The notes: generated from the letters alone by a model not told the origin. A stretch of 64,000 bases of DNA from Apodemus sylvaticus (GCF_947179515.1 NC_067472.1:103483658-103547657), one strand, 5' to 3'. Counted from the stretch's first letter, positions 18,950 through 28,816 are shown. Numbers and translations: made by a program.

Positions 18950-19946
18950 GTGTTGGATGGTGTTTAGCTGGGGCAAACACATGAAGGAACATTTATCTGA
19001 AGTGGACACAGGTGAAAGGCTAAGGCAGACGCATGAAGGAATCTTTTGCTGAAGCAGACACAGGAGAAAGGATGGTCTGCTAAAGCAAGTGAAAGGACAT
19101 GTGATAAGGGATTCTTTGCTAGTGACTCCCTTGTACTGGTCCACCTTACATTGTGTAGCTCAATTGCATTTTTAGGGACTCCATAGAGAAAAATGTACCA
19201 AAAAACCATTCGGTGGTGTGCTGCAGTTTCTTGCTGCTTCTACGGACTTGGGCTGATTGGCAGAGTGATGTCAGCTGTGACAGATGCACGTGCTGAGGCA
19301 AGACCATGGAGGACTCGTGATGTTTGGGGGTATAAATAGGACTCGATGGACAATAACAGAGGCCTGAGCTGGGTTGCTTATAGAGCTAGCTGTGCAACAC
19401 TTGTTGGTCTCGAGTCTTTGCTGATCTTCACCTGCTGAGAGGCACAGCCAAAAATTTTTCCTGGCATTCCTGATGGTCCCTCCTGCAGATTCATGCTGAG
19501 GCTGAGGCCTGGCTGTCTCTATTAGGAAATGCCACCACTGCTGATGCATGTTTGCTATCCTGACTCTACCAAACTGGACGGCTTGTGTGTCTGTAAAGTG
19601 TTTGCCAGTGGATCAAGCTGCTGCTGCTAATTGTGAACTGAACTGCTGATTTCTAGACAACTCAGATCGGAGTTGCTCCAAAGAACCTTTCTAAACAGAT
19701 TCACTTTCCCCGTATCCTTTCCTTTCCATTACCTCTAGTGGGTGGTGGACTACAAGGGAGGCTAAAGTGTTTCAGAACCATCATTTAAAAGTAGGTTTTA
19801 AACCATTTAAAGTACAGAAAACTAACCAGGACAATAAACCTCTAAATTATTCTGCTAAACTAAAGAAGGTATTCACAAAGGGTTACAGACAATATAACTC
19901 CACTGGTATGAAACATTCTAAACAAGTGAGCCCTATTGATAGTTAT
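18950..19946 (+). mobile_element. ERV LTR of unassigned rodent family, with TATA box
   Basis: LTR-like organisation on plus: tandem 52-bp units at 18973-19024 and 19025-19080 (U3 enhancer-like), a TATA box gtataaatagg at 19330-19340, and a possible aataaa poly(A) signal at 19832. The sequence parallels a murine LTR that I remember but cannot name. Boundaries are uncertain: a shorter element ending at tttca near 19770 is possible. No retroviral gene follows. Confidence 0.5.
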
Positions 19947-20074
19947 TAGGGGGAGGAGAAAATGGGGGGAAACTGCTTTAAAACATAAAAAGATATTCTT
20001 TTGGAGTAACGGAAGTATTTTAATTTTGCTTGGTTTATTATTGTTACTGTTTGGTTTTGCTTTCTGTTTTTCTT

Positions 20075-20150
20075 CTCAGTGCTGGATCTAAAGGACAGCC
20101 TTGAACACGCTAGGCAAGCAAGCACTCTAACACTAAGCTGCACCCTCAGC
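20075..20150 (-). mobile_element. ID element
   Basis: Minus-strand ID: agtgctggatctaaaggaca, gctaggcaagcaagcactct, ctaagctgcaccctcagc. Confidence 0.7.
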
Positions 20151-20154
20151 TTGA

Positions 20155-20397
20155 AGGAACTACATAGTGTAGTAGGTATACTCTTTATACAAACTGTCCC
20201 TCCCCTACTTCCTGGTTACATTATCTGGTTCCGGTGTGGTTAATATGTTATCTCTCTGCTTCCTGGTCTTGCCACCATGCCTTTCCCACCATTACAGACA
20301 TCTAGCCTTCGGGGTCTGTAAGCCAAAATAAACTCTTGTATAAGCTGCTTTGGGTCATAGTTTTTATCAATCACAGTAACAATGTAGTAACTAATAG
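20155..20397 (+). mobile_element. MaLR-type LTR, 5'-degraded
   Basis: 3' half of a rodent MaLR LTR: ccaccatgcctttcccacca, gtaagccaaaataaactctt (poly(A) signal) and caatgtagtaactaata at the terminus. Confidence 0.65.
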
Positions 20398-20790
20398 GGA
20401 AGAACTACAGAAGGAATTTCCCTAAGGTAAACTAGTTTCACATAGATTGAATACAAAGTCTTCTGATTCTTAGTGTTTGTTCTTTCTACTGATCTAATTA
20501 TACAATTCTCATAAAAATACTTATCAGGGCACTTACCATATGTCTTTTGCCAAGAGAATATCATTCTATAGCTTGGTTAACTCTTCACAAGTAGTTTGTC
20601 AAAAAAGATTAAGCCCCACTGTGAAAACCCTCAACATTATACAAAACTAAAGTAACACAATGAACTACTCCCACTAAAGGGAGTCACTGGTCCTCTTGGG
20701 TTTTTTTGTTTTTGTTTTTGTTTTTTTATTCTCTGTAAACAGTCTACAAATTGCAACTTTTAGTACTTCTAAGGCCCTGGTAAAAGGTTT
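20398..20790. other. Unassigned sequence
   Basis: About 390 bases with no recognised repeat, apart from a T/G-rich patch at 20700-20725. Confidence 0.5.
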
Positions 20791-21775
20791 CAGAAAGTGG
20801 CTAGAGAAATGGCTCAGTGGTTAGTGTGGAACGGTGAAAGGTAGCTTGGTCCCTGGCTGAGCTAAGACTTGAAGTCCCAGAAACCCTGAAGGGACAGTAG
20901 TCGCTTTGCCTGTTCCCAGGTCCCAGGCCCCTGTTACTAGCCCCAGCCCCCCATAGATTTGTGGCCATCAGTCACATAAAGGCAATGCCCTAAGCCTCTC
21001 CACTTGTAGAGGATGTAACCATTGGTCACTCAAGACAGATCTCCATTTTAATGAGGTACCTAAAGGCCCAGAGGGCTCAGCCACTAAGCTTTTCCTCTCA
21101 GACACTCCTCCTGCAAGAGGTCTTTAACCTCAGGCCTGCCTGAGGAGTGGGGCATGCTTTTACTCATCTACTTGACAATAAATGTCTTAAAACCATGGAC
21201 TGTCTCTTTTCATGGGGATCCGCTATGGGGAGCCATGGAGAAGGCCTTCGCCCACAGAACAGCAGTCTAATCACCTGTAGAAGGCCTCTCTGTGCTCCCA
21301 GCCATGACCACTACACCAAGGCCTGCCAGCCATCAGCCGGAGCTCCCTCCCCCACACCCATCCAGCTTTCAAGCCCCCACTCTTTTCTTCCGAGACTTTC
21401 CAGGGCTGCCTGGATGTCCAAGAGCCTGAGAACCGATGGCCCCAGCCTCATCGCAGGCCCAGGGACCCCCAAGCCAGCTCCAGCTGTCCCACCCCTGAAG
21501 CTGCCCTACTGCCCAACACCCGCCCAGCTGGCGGCGACAGCATGGAATAAGCGCAGTTACACCTGTGTTGCACCTCCCTGAGTGGCCAGTGGACACAGGG
21601 CCCATAATCCTACAGTCGGGAACTTGTATTGCTCTTGTAGAGGATCTGAGTTCAGTTCCTAATCTATATCAGACAGCTCACACTGCTTGTAACTCCAGCT
21701 CTAGGGAATTCAATATTTGCACATACCCCCAAAAACACATATGTATATATGTAATTAAAAATAAATGTTTTTATT
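20791..21775 (+). mobile_element. B3 SINE split by a 790-bp insert
   Basis: Head ggctagagaaatggctcagt at 20800-20819. The body resumes at about 21620 with ttgctcttgtagaggatctg and cttgtaactccagctctagg. The two parts join in register once the insert is removed. Confidence 0.75.
20825..21614 (+). mobile_element. LTR-like GC-rich insertion, family unknown
   Basis: The insert begins tgtggaacggtg and ends atcctaca, so it has TG..CA ends. Flanks gttag (20820-20824) and gtcgg (21615-21619) could be a 5-bp target duplication altered by two transitions. An aataaatg signal lies at 21177. The 3' 350 bp is GC-rich and holds a 144-codon open frame (21147-21581) with no recognisable domain; I treat that as incidental. 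Confidence 0.5.
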
Positions 21776-21817
21776 TTATTATATTTATTTACTTTATTCT
21801 AATGAAAATAAAATTAA

Positions 21818-21919
21818 AGCCTACAGCCACCAGGACCTCCAGCTAAGTAAAAAAAAAAAACAAAAAACAAAAAACAAAACAAAAAAAAAAAACAGATGAA
21901 TACCTTCCTTCCTAATGCC
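21818..21919 (+). repeat. Local duplication, copy A
   Basis: Begins agcctacagccaccaggacc, has an A/CAAA-rich core, and ends ttccttcctaatgcc. Matches 23127-23213 except for core length and one c/t difference. Confidence 0.85.
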
Positions 21920-22555
21920 AGAAATGAGGTCATAACCCCTCTAGGCAAGTACCAGTTCCCAAATTCTATCCTTCTCCCTCTGGACCATCCTATCTGGCTC
22001 TTACCAGAGTACTCTAGAGTCAAAATATTCAACCTCTAATTGAAAAACTAACAGTGTGAAGCAGGAGCCCATTTTAAAGATCCAAAGACCTTACTGAAGT
22101 TTGTTTCCACCATTAATTAGTGTATGTCTTCTAAATCTGTTTATCTCACAAACAAAGAAAATGCTCACTTTAGGGGGCCGTGTGAACATTGGAACCTACA
22201 AAAAAGGTCTGCCACGCATAAGTTACCTAGTCAATGGTGTTATAAGTACTTATTATTAAAGACAAGGTCTCCCTGTCTATTCCACACCTAATGGCTGCAG
22301 GCTTGGATGGGGCAGTGAAGTATAGAGCTCCCATAATAAATAGCCTATTCAGAGAGCCCGCAGCACCTTCACTGATTATAATTACTAATTTCTTCTCCCT
22401 TTAACTTTTTATCAGCTCAGCTCGCTACAGTCCCTCCAACTTATGAATAAGATCGTTAAGCCCTGCCTTCTCTTGGAAACAATATCCTATTCCTTCCCTT
22501 CCCATACCACTATATTTCTCAGCTGAGAAGTCTTTTGTTGCCTCTGTGTCTTCAG
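21920..22555. other. Unassigned sequence
   Basis: About 630 bases without a repeat that I recognise; the right end may already belong to the L2 described next. Confidence 0.4.
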
Positions 22556-22559
22556 CCAC

Positions 22560-23000
22560 AGCAGTCTAGCTTCCGTCCCCACCCTCCACGGAAGCTGTTA
22601 TCACTAAGGTCACCAATGACTCAGTAGCTTCATTTCAGAGCTCACCCTACTTGTTCTTTGCTACAACTAACACTTTTCCCCTGCGTTAGACATTATTCAT
22701 TCTGGTTTCCCAGAATGAACTTTATCTCTACGACTGTTACTCCTCCGGCTGCCTAACTTCTGCCAGAATGCATCAGAGTTCCTTGGGCTCTATCCTCAAC
22801 TCTGTCCCTAGTTTTTAAACTACTCAGTAGATCTCTCCCTACTTTGATGGTTTCCACTACCACTTATATGTCATCATTCTCAGCTATGTATTTCTTATCT
22901 CAGGATCTTCAAAACTCATCTGCCCAAGTAGCAGATGTAGCAGCTATTTTCTCTTTGATGTGACCCACAAGTATCTCACAAATATCTCTCTGTATCTCTC
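22560..23000 (+). mobile_element. LINE-2 ORF2 reverse-transcriptase remnant
   Basis: Follows the L2 ORF2 region: tatcactaaggtcaccaatg, ttccttgggctctatcctca, then accacttatatgtcatcatt where the catalytic YADD coding block would lie, now mutated. No intact frame. Ancient, inactive. Confidence 0.6.
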
Positions 23001-23126
23001 CCTCTCCCCCCCCCCACACACACATACTTCATGTTGAAAGCATGACACTATCCAGTCACCCAACACCACTTGCTTTACCCTTTAGTCAAACAATTTAAGT
23101 CAACCATCATTATCTGCTGCAGCATT

Positions 23127-23213
23127 AGCCTACAGCCACCAGGACCTCCAGCTAAGTACAAAACAAAACAAAAAAAAAAAAAAAAACAGATGAATACTTT
23201 CCTTCCTAATGCC
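23127..23213 (+). repeat. Local duplication, copy B
   Basis: Second copy of 21818-21919, about 1.3 kb downstream in direct orientation, with a shorter A-rich core. It interrupts the L2 remnant. Confidence 0.85.
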
Positions 23214-23257
23214 TGCTTCCCTGCACTAGGACTTATTGTTGGGGAGGGTTTTTAATT

Positions 23258-23404
23258 TGGCTTTTTTTATTTTGAGAGGCAGCCTAATGTAGCCAGGGCT
23301 TGCCTAGAAATCACTATGTAGCCAAAGCTGGCCTTGAAATCCTGATCTTCCTGCTTTCACCTCCCAAGTACAGGAATTATGGGTGTGAGCCAAGAGGCCC
23401 AGCT
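23258..23404 (-). mobile_element. Old B1 SINE
   Basis: Minus-strand B1: ttgagaggcagcctaatgta, aaagctggccttgaaatcct, gtgagccaagaggcccagct. Confidence 0.75.
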
Positions 23405-23454
23405 CTAGCCTCTAATCTTTCCATGCTGAGCTTTTGATGTCACTCTCTGCCTTA

Positions 23455-23705
23455 GATATTCACAGTAAAGTTCAACTCCAATAGTATCTATTTAAGCTTT
23501 GTCATAAAACATAAGGTATTCAGGATCTGGGCCTCTGCACACACCCAGATTCATCTACTATTACTTCCCTCCAACATGCCAACACTCTAGCTCAAAGAGC
23601 AACCCACCATTCCTGAATATGTTGTCTTTTCTATATTGACACTGCTCAGAATGCCTTTCAGGTAACTCTCCGACTAACATTTCTTGTCTTTAAGATCCAG
23701 CTTCA
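23455..23705 (+). mobile_element. LINE-2 remnant, continued
   Basis: agtaaagttcaactccaata, tcaggatctgggcctctgca and cagaatgcctttcaggtaac parallel the L2 3' half. Same strand as 22560-23000. Confidence 0.55.
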
Positions 23706-23707
23706 GC

Positions 23708-23815
23708 CGGGCAGTGGTGGTGCACGCCTTTAATCCTAGCTCTTGGGAAGCAGAGACAGGCAGATTTCTGAGTTGGAGGACAGTATAGAGTGAGTTCCAG
23801 GACAGCCAGGCCTTC
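23708..23815 (+). mobile_element. B1 SINE, 3'-truncated
   Basis: gccgggcagtggtggtgcac to gacagccagg, then it stops before the ctacacagagaaaccctg block and has no A tail. Truncation at the 3' end is unusual for a SINE and implies a later deletion. Confidence 0.85.
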
Positions 23816-24237
23816 TCTGAATCTCTCTTGCTATGCACATTTAGACACTTCTTCCTTTCTCTCCCAGTACATTTTCTATATTCCTCAACTACAGCAGTAA
23901 ATGACCATACTGCATGGACTTGCTTACCTGCTTACTTTCTGGGAAAATTGTGTTGATCACAGAGAGTGAGTAGGCCATTCTCAGCCTCTTGCTGAGAATC
24001 TGAAGATAAGCAAGCCAATTAACAACCTTAAAGACATCCTTGACCCTCATAACAAGACCCCAAACTCTAGGCAACAGGAAGTCTTAATAGATTCAACTTC
24101 CCCTCTTGCAAATGCTTCCAGATGCTGTTTGGCCTCTGACACTAAAGGGACTATTCCTAACTTGACTCCAGCTGTCCCTCTACCTGGAACAGCCTGTGCA
24201 GTAGAGAGAAGAACTTCCTTAGGACCAAAATTATTGG
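23816..24237. other. Unassigned sequence, first part possibly L2
   Basis: The first 80 bases may continue the L2; the rest is not recognised. Confidence 0.4.
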
Positions 24238-24320
24238 TGGGCTGGTAGCTTACTTTTCAGAGTCTCAGGCAGAAAGATCAAGGCCAACCTGAACTACAGT
24301 GAAACCCTGCCTCAATAAAA
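24238..24320 (+). mobile_element. B1 fragment
   Basis: agtctcaggcagaaagatca, aggccaacctgaactacagt, gaaaccctgcctcaataaa. Confidence 0.55.
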
Positions 24321-24412
24321 AGAAAGGAAGAGAGGGGGGAATAGGAAGGGAGGAAGAAAGGAAAGGAGAGAAAGAAAGGAAGGGAAAATGATCAAAGAAA
24401 AGAAAGAAAAAA
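24321..24412 (+). repeat. GA-rich low-complexity tract
   Basis: Decayed (GGAA)n/(AAAG)n tract at the 3' end of the preceding B1. Confidence 0.85.
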
Positions 24413-24560
24413 GGAGCCAGAGAGATGGCTCAGCACTTGCCACCAAGCCTGAGCCACATGGTTTAAAGACCAACCCCAGCAAGTTGTCCTTTAACCTCCA
24501 CATGAGCATGCAGGAGTGCACCTGCACATATAAATACATAAATGTAATAAAAAAATTTTG
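24413..24560 (+). mobile_element. B3A-type tRNA SINE
   Basis: ggagccagagagatggctca, gccaccaagcctgagccaca, caagttgtcctttaacctcc, AT-rich tail. Confidence 0.7.
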
Positions 24561-24825
24561 ACGAGTAAAGTTCTTTGGAAAATTACTTCTAAAATGGGCT
24601 GAGATGACAGGGAAGAAAGGCAACTGCCAGGTCCACCTCAGGAAGGAATTTGTGAAGTAACTCTTGACCTTTATACACCTTCAAAAGCAACTTGGTTGAT
24701 TACTACAATAGCCTGTGGCTAATCTTCTTGCCTTGGGAAACTTCCCTGAACCATACTGTTTACAAAAAGTTGACATGCTAAGCTGAAATCTATGATCACT
24801 TCTCACTGCCTAAAACTATATAACT
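24561..24825. other. Unassigned sequence
   Basis: Nothing recognised. Confidence 0.4.
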
Positions 24826-24995
24826 CAGTAGTTAAGAGCAAAGACTCTGAAAGTATCACCTTAGCCTAAATCCCAATCCCAAACTTATTAACCACATGTG
24901 TTTAGGTTATTTAAATTCACTGGACCTTATTTATAACAAGAAAATAATAAAACCTACCTCACAGATTGGATAAGGATTAAATAAAATCATATTTA
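24826..24995 (+). mobile_element. MIR SINE, near full length
   Basis: The tRNA-derived start cagtagttaagagcaaagac and gactctgaaagt are followed by the core and aacctacctcacagattgga, taaggattaaataaaatca. One of the best preserved ancient repeats in the window. Confidence 0.8.
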
Positions 24996-25017
24996 ATAAT
25001 TAAATAATAAAGATTAA

Positions 25018-25065
25018 ATAGGCTTGGTGGCAAATGCCATTACCCACTGAGTCTTCTTGCAAGCC
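25018..25065 (-). mobile_element. tRNA-SINE head fragment
   Basis: ttggtggcaaatgccattac and actgagtcttcttgcaag are the complement of a B3A-type head. Confidence 0.45.
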
Positions 25066-25179
25066 TTCTTAGCATCTTTAAGTCTATTTTACTTCCGACT
25101 ATATTCTAAAAGTTTGATTAAGCCACAGACACAGCACTAGATACAAGGGACACAAGTATAAAACTTTATACCCTCAAAT

Positions 25180-25257
25180 TTGTTTTTGTTTGTATGAGAT
25201 TGTGTCTCATTATGTAATCTTTGTTGGCCCAAGTTGATCTTGAGCTCAAGACCTTTT
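25180..25257 (-). mobile_element. B1 fragment
   Basis: gagattgtgtctcattatgt and ttggcccaagttgatcttga. Confidence 0.55.
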
Positions 25258-25287
25258 ACAATAAACAACTATTAAGAAATATAGTCT

Positions 25288-25444
25288 AAGCCAGGTGGTG
25301 GTGGCACACACCTTTAATACCAGCACTTGGGAGGCAGAGGCAGGCGGATTTCTGAGTTCGAGACCAGCCTGGTCTACAGAGTGAGTTCCAGGACAGCCAG
25401 GGCTACCCAGAGAAACCCTGTGGTCTCAAAAAATCAAATCAAAA

Positions 25445-25452
<8 letters not shown>
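25288..25452 (+). mobile_element. Young B1 SINE
   Basis: Near-consensus B1 from agccaggtggtggtggcaca to the A tail. The same target site as the next B1 is used (see 25277-25669). Confidence 0.92.

Positions 25453-25504
<52 letters not shown>
25453..25504 (+). repeat. (GA)n microsatellite
   Basis: About 25 GA dinucleotides grown at the tail of the young B1. Confidence 0.95.
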
Positions 25505-25505
<1 letters not shown>

Positions 25506-25512
25506 TAGTCTA

Positions 25513-25658
25513 GCCAGATGTAGGGGTGTATACCTTTAATTCTAACACTCAGGTGGCAGCAAGCAGGTGAGTTGAGGGCCAGCCTGGCCTACAAAGAATT
25601 CCAGGCCAGTCAGGGCTACATAATGAGAGACTATCCAAAAAAACAAAAACAACAACAA
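25513..25658 (+). mobile_element. Older B1 SINE
   Basis: gccagatgtaggggtgtata, gagggccagcctggcctaca, (CAA)n tail. More diverged than the upstream copy. Confidence 0.8.
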
Positions 25659-25771
25659 AAATATAGTCTTTAAAGTTAAATCAACTTAGACCTGAAAAAA
25701 ACACTTCATAGCTCTGTATCTCAAAAAAAGTCATTTAACTGCTGAAGGCTCATTACTAAAATAGAGTTTTA

Positions 25772-25952
25772 ATTTTTGCATTTTTATGTATTCGTTATGT
25801 TCACCTATGTGGCTGTGCATGTCTCTGTGTGTCTGTGGTACATGTGCAAAAATCAGAAGAAAACTCGCAGGTATCTCCCTCCACCAGGTGCGTTCTAAGG
25901 ATGAAGCTCATGTTATTAGGCTTGGTAGCAAGAGCTTTAACAATGGGCCGTA
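25772..25952 (-). mobile_element. B3A-type tRNA SINE
   Basis: gcatttttatgtattcgtta, tgtgtgtctgtggtacatgt, then ttaggcttggtagcaagagc near the head. Confidence 0.6.
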
Positions 25953-26002
25953 GCCAAAAATTAAATTTTTAATTATATCGATTTAAGACTTATTTTACAA
26001 AG

Positions 26003-26200
26003 GGTTGGAGAGATGACTCAGCAATTAAACACACTTGTTGCTATTGCATAGGACCAGGGTTCAATTCATAGTACTCACATGGCAACTTACAACCATCTGT
26101 AACTCCAGTCCCAGGGGATACAATGCCCTCTTCTAGACTCTCTGGGTGATCCTTATATGGGGCACACATAATACAGCAAAACACTCACAAGTAAAATGTG
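26003..26200 (+). mobile_element. B3 SINE
   Basis: gggttggagagatgactcag, gggttcaattcatagtactc, ctgtaactccagtcccaggg. Near full length. Confidence 0.88.
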
Positions 26201-26214
26201 CAAGTGAGAATTCA

Positions 26215-26362
26215 ATTGCCCTCAAGTCTTGAGGGTTTTAGATCCCCTGGAACTAGAGTTACAGGTAGTTGTGAGCTGCCTTAAATGGATGATAGGCACT
26301 AAACTCAAGTCCTCTGCAAGAATAGCAAGTGCTCTTAACTTCTGAGCCATCTCTTCGGTCCA
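26215..26362 (-). mobile_element. B3 SINE
   Basis: tagatcccctggaactagag, cctctgcaagaatagcaagt, ctgagccatctcttcggtcc. Tail to tail with the B3 at 26003-26200. Confidence 0.88.
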
Positions 26363-27780
26363 CATAATATTTTAAATCAAACTAAGTTAAGCCTTTATTA
26401 AGTACTTGATGCATAACAATTATTCAACTTGATAAAACTATTCAGCTTCACTCTCCTGTGCACACAGACAGAAAGCATTAGTCTAGAAAGCCAGTCTAAT
26501 TAGATATAGCTAATTAAAAAGTACTTCCTTCAGGTTTCAATCGCCTCACCTACAACTCAGAATGCTTGGTTCAGAAAAATTAAATAAAACATGCTTGAGT
26601 GGCTAAATAAACTGTTGCCATATTACCTCTCTAGCTTATAAAATCACTCCTGAACGACATCGCATAAAAGTGTCTTGCAGCTCAAGAATACTACCCTCTC
26701 AAGGACCTGAAAGATATAAAGGAATGAGGGGGCAGGGAGGGAGATTTGCACTGTCATTGGGAGAAAGAGCCTGTCCCACTAAGGAGCTGAGGTGAAACAC
26801 TGCCAAGTGGCTTTCCTCTGGGAGTCTCTAGCTAATTAAGGTCCTGACCCTTTGCCCTGTCTGCCTGTGACCTCTGAGAAGGTTAGAGAACATTAAGTTC
26901 TCCACAGCAGCTCTTCCTTGGACAATGTGACAAAAGGTATTACTGGACGCAGATCAGCCAGAGTTATTGCTAAGAGATTCCTGCCTTTGGTTCCCTTAAA
27001 ACATAGTGAAAACCCTCCCTCCTTTTCCTGAGATTATCAACTCAGAATTCCTGGGAATCCACCCTAAACACAGTACCAAGAATCTGGGTCTGGAACATAT
27101 CAAATATCACACAATTAAGGCCAGACCATCCAGGCCATTTAGACAGAAGTAGCCCTGTTAGGATGTGAAATGTGGAGTAAAAGTGTGAGTCTATTCACTA
27201 CCACCACCACTCACTACCCATACCCATACCCACACCCAACCCCAAGTAACAGTATTTAATCTTAGATGTTCCTGGGGCCATTTTTCCAGCTCTTCTTCAG
27301 GCTACAGACGCCCCCAGAGACTTAACCACTTCCTTTGCTCATTAAAGCAGAACTGCCAGCCCTTAGGGCTCCCTTCCTCATCATGACTGGCTCTAGGAAA
27401 AAACAGTCCACCCACCTACCCTTTCTAAAGTTAAATATATGGGCCCTTTCTGTTTCAAGGATTTAACTGTTAGGTTAGGAAACAATGTAGCCAAAAACAA
27501 CAAGCATGAGGAAGTTTTAAAAAAAATGTTTAAATAAGTTTGACAAGTTAATTATACTTACTGTCCCCATTCCATAACCCATGGTTCCTCTTGTACAGCT
27601 TTAATCCAATAATTTTCAAAACTTACTGTTTAAACAACAGAATCCTCTTTTTAAAATATAGTTGAGCTAAATCAACAACTAGGTGCTTCAGTGTTTAATT
27701 TAGTCTCTAATGAAGTACCAGGTATAGAAAATAAATATGAAAGGCTCCTAAAATTATTAGGTAAAAACTTGTAAGAAGCC
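26363..27780. other. Longest repeat-poor block; candidate regulatory sequence
   Basis: About 1.4 kb with no SINE, LINE or LTR that I can see. It carries clustered homeodomain-type cores (tctaattagat 26499-26509, gctaattaaa 26508-26518, gctaattaag 26831-26840), a DR1/HNF4-like tgaccctttgccc (26845-26857), a RUNX/ETS-like aaccacttcct (27324-27334) and a short ccata repeat near 27220. Motif matches are weak evidence. No open frame or splice pair supports an exon. Confidence 0.35.
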
Positions 27781-27781
27781 A

Positions 27782-28002
27782 GGTGAAGGCCAGGCCTAAT
27801 GACAAACACCTTAGGAGGCAGAGGCAGATGGAGCTCTCGAGTTCAAGGTCAGCCTTGTCTACAAAGTGAGTTCCAGGATAGCTAGGCTCAGATAGAGGTA
27901 TAGGTATGTGCAGCTAATCCCAGTACACAGGATGCCAGGGCAAGAGACAGAAAAGTTCAAGACCTATACTACATTTCTAAAAAAAAAAAAAAAAAAAAAA
28001 AA
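27782..28002 (+). mobile_element. B1 plus B1/B4-type unit in tandem
   Basis: First unit 27782-27895 (ggaggcagaggcagatggag, tgtctacaaagtgagttcca). Second unit about 27896-27978, then an A-run at 27979-28002. Confidence 0.7.
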
Positions 28003-28003
28003 G

Positions 28004-28152
28004 ACTCTGTCAACAAGTGCAACCACTAACAGGCAAGGATGATGTTTGATCCTCAGAACCCATAATGGGAAGAAAAAACTGACTCCCAGAAGTTGTCCTC
28101 TGATTTACACATACACACACACACATATTACACACACATAATAATAATAATA
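28004..28152 (+). mobile_element. B3A-type tRNA SINE
   Basis: tgatgtttgatcctcagaac, gactcccagaagttgtcctc, CA tail and (ATA)n at 28137-28152. Confidence 0.6.
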
Positions 28153-28330
28153 AATATTTTAAGTACTCTCAGAGGTAGGAGAGTAAAGATGAAGAAAGCT
28201 TTAAAATATTAGTCCTAAGAGTACACCTGTAGATGGTGAGTAACTGGTACATGAAGTTAATCATACACATTATATAATATACTGACCTAGTTTTAAATGT
28301 TTAAAATTTTCTATAAGTTACTTGGAACTT

Positions 28331-28493
28331 GTTTTTTGAGACAGTCTCATTATGTAGCCCAGGCTGGCTTCAAACTTAGCATCTTCCTGCCTCAGTTTTC
28401 TGAGTGCCAGAATTACATTTGTGCTCCACCACACCTGGGCAGTTTTTGTTGTTGTTTGTTGTCTGAGGCAGGAAGATGCTAAGTTTGAAGCCA
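28331..28493 (-). mobile_element. B1 SINE with a 31-bp inverted self-copy
   Basis: Minus-strand B1 at 28331-28443. Its bases 28365-28395 recur as an exact reverse complement at 28463-28493, separated by 67 bases. The second arm shares the private changes of the first, so it was copied from it and is not an independent B1. Confidence 0.9.
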
Positions 28494-28633
28494 TTACTGT
28501 TCTTCCAAAGGACCCAAATGCAGTTCTAACATCCATGGGAGGTGCCTCAAAACTGACTAGAACTCCAGATCCTGGGGGTGATGCAGTCTCTGACCTCCAC
28601 AGGCACTGACAAACATGTGACATACCTAAAATA
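28494..28633 (+). mobile_element. B3 SINE fragment
   Basis: ctgttcttccaaaggaccca, tagaactccagatcctgggg, gacctccacaggcactgac. Confidence 0.65.
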
Positions 28634-28816
28634 CGTTTTTAAAGATTTATTTATTTATTATATGTAAGTACACTGTAGCTGTCTTCGGATACCAGAAGAG
28701 GGTGTCAGATCTCTTTACGGATGGTTGCGAGCCACCATGTGGGTGCTGGGATTTGAACTCATGACCTTTGGAAAAGCAGTCAGGGCTCTTACCCACTGAG
28801 CCACCTGTCCAGGCCC
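28634..28816 (-). mobile_element. B2 SINE with 9-bp target duplication
   Basis: Full-length minus-strand B2 (aagtacactgtagctgtctt, gtgctgggatttgaactcat, actgagccacctgtccaggc). cctaaaata is repeated at 28625-28633 and 28817-28825. Confidence 0.92.

Noticed and set aside
21147..21581. 144-codon plus-strand open frame
   Set aside because: It lies in the GC-rich part of an LTR-like insert where stops are rarer by composition; no known LTR-encoded protein is recognisable.
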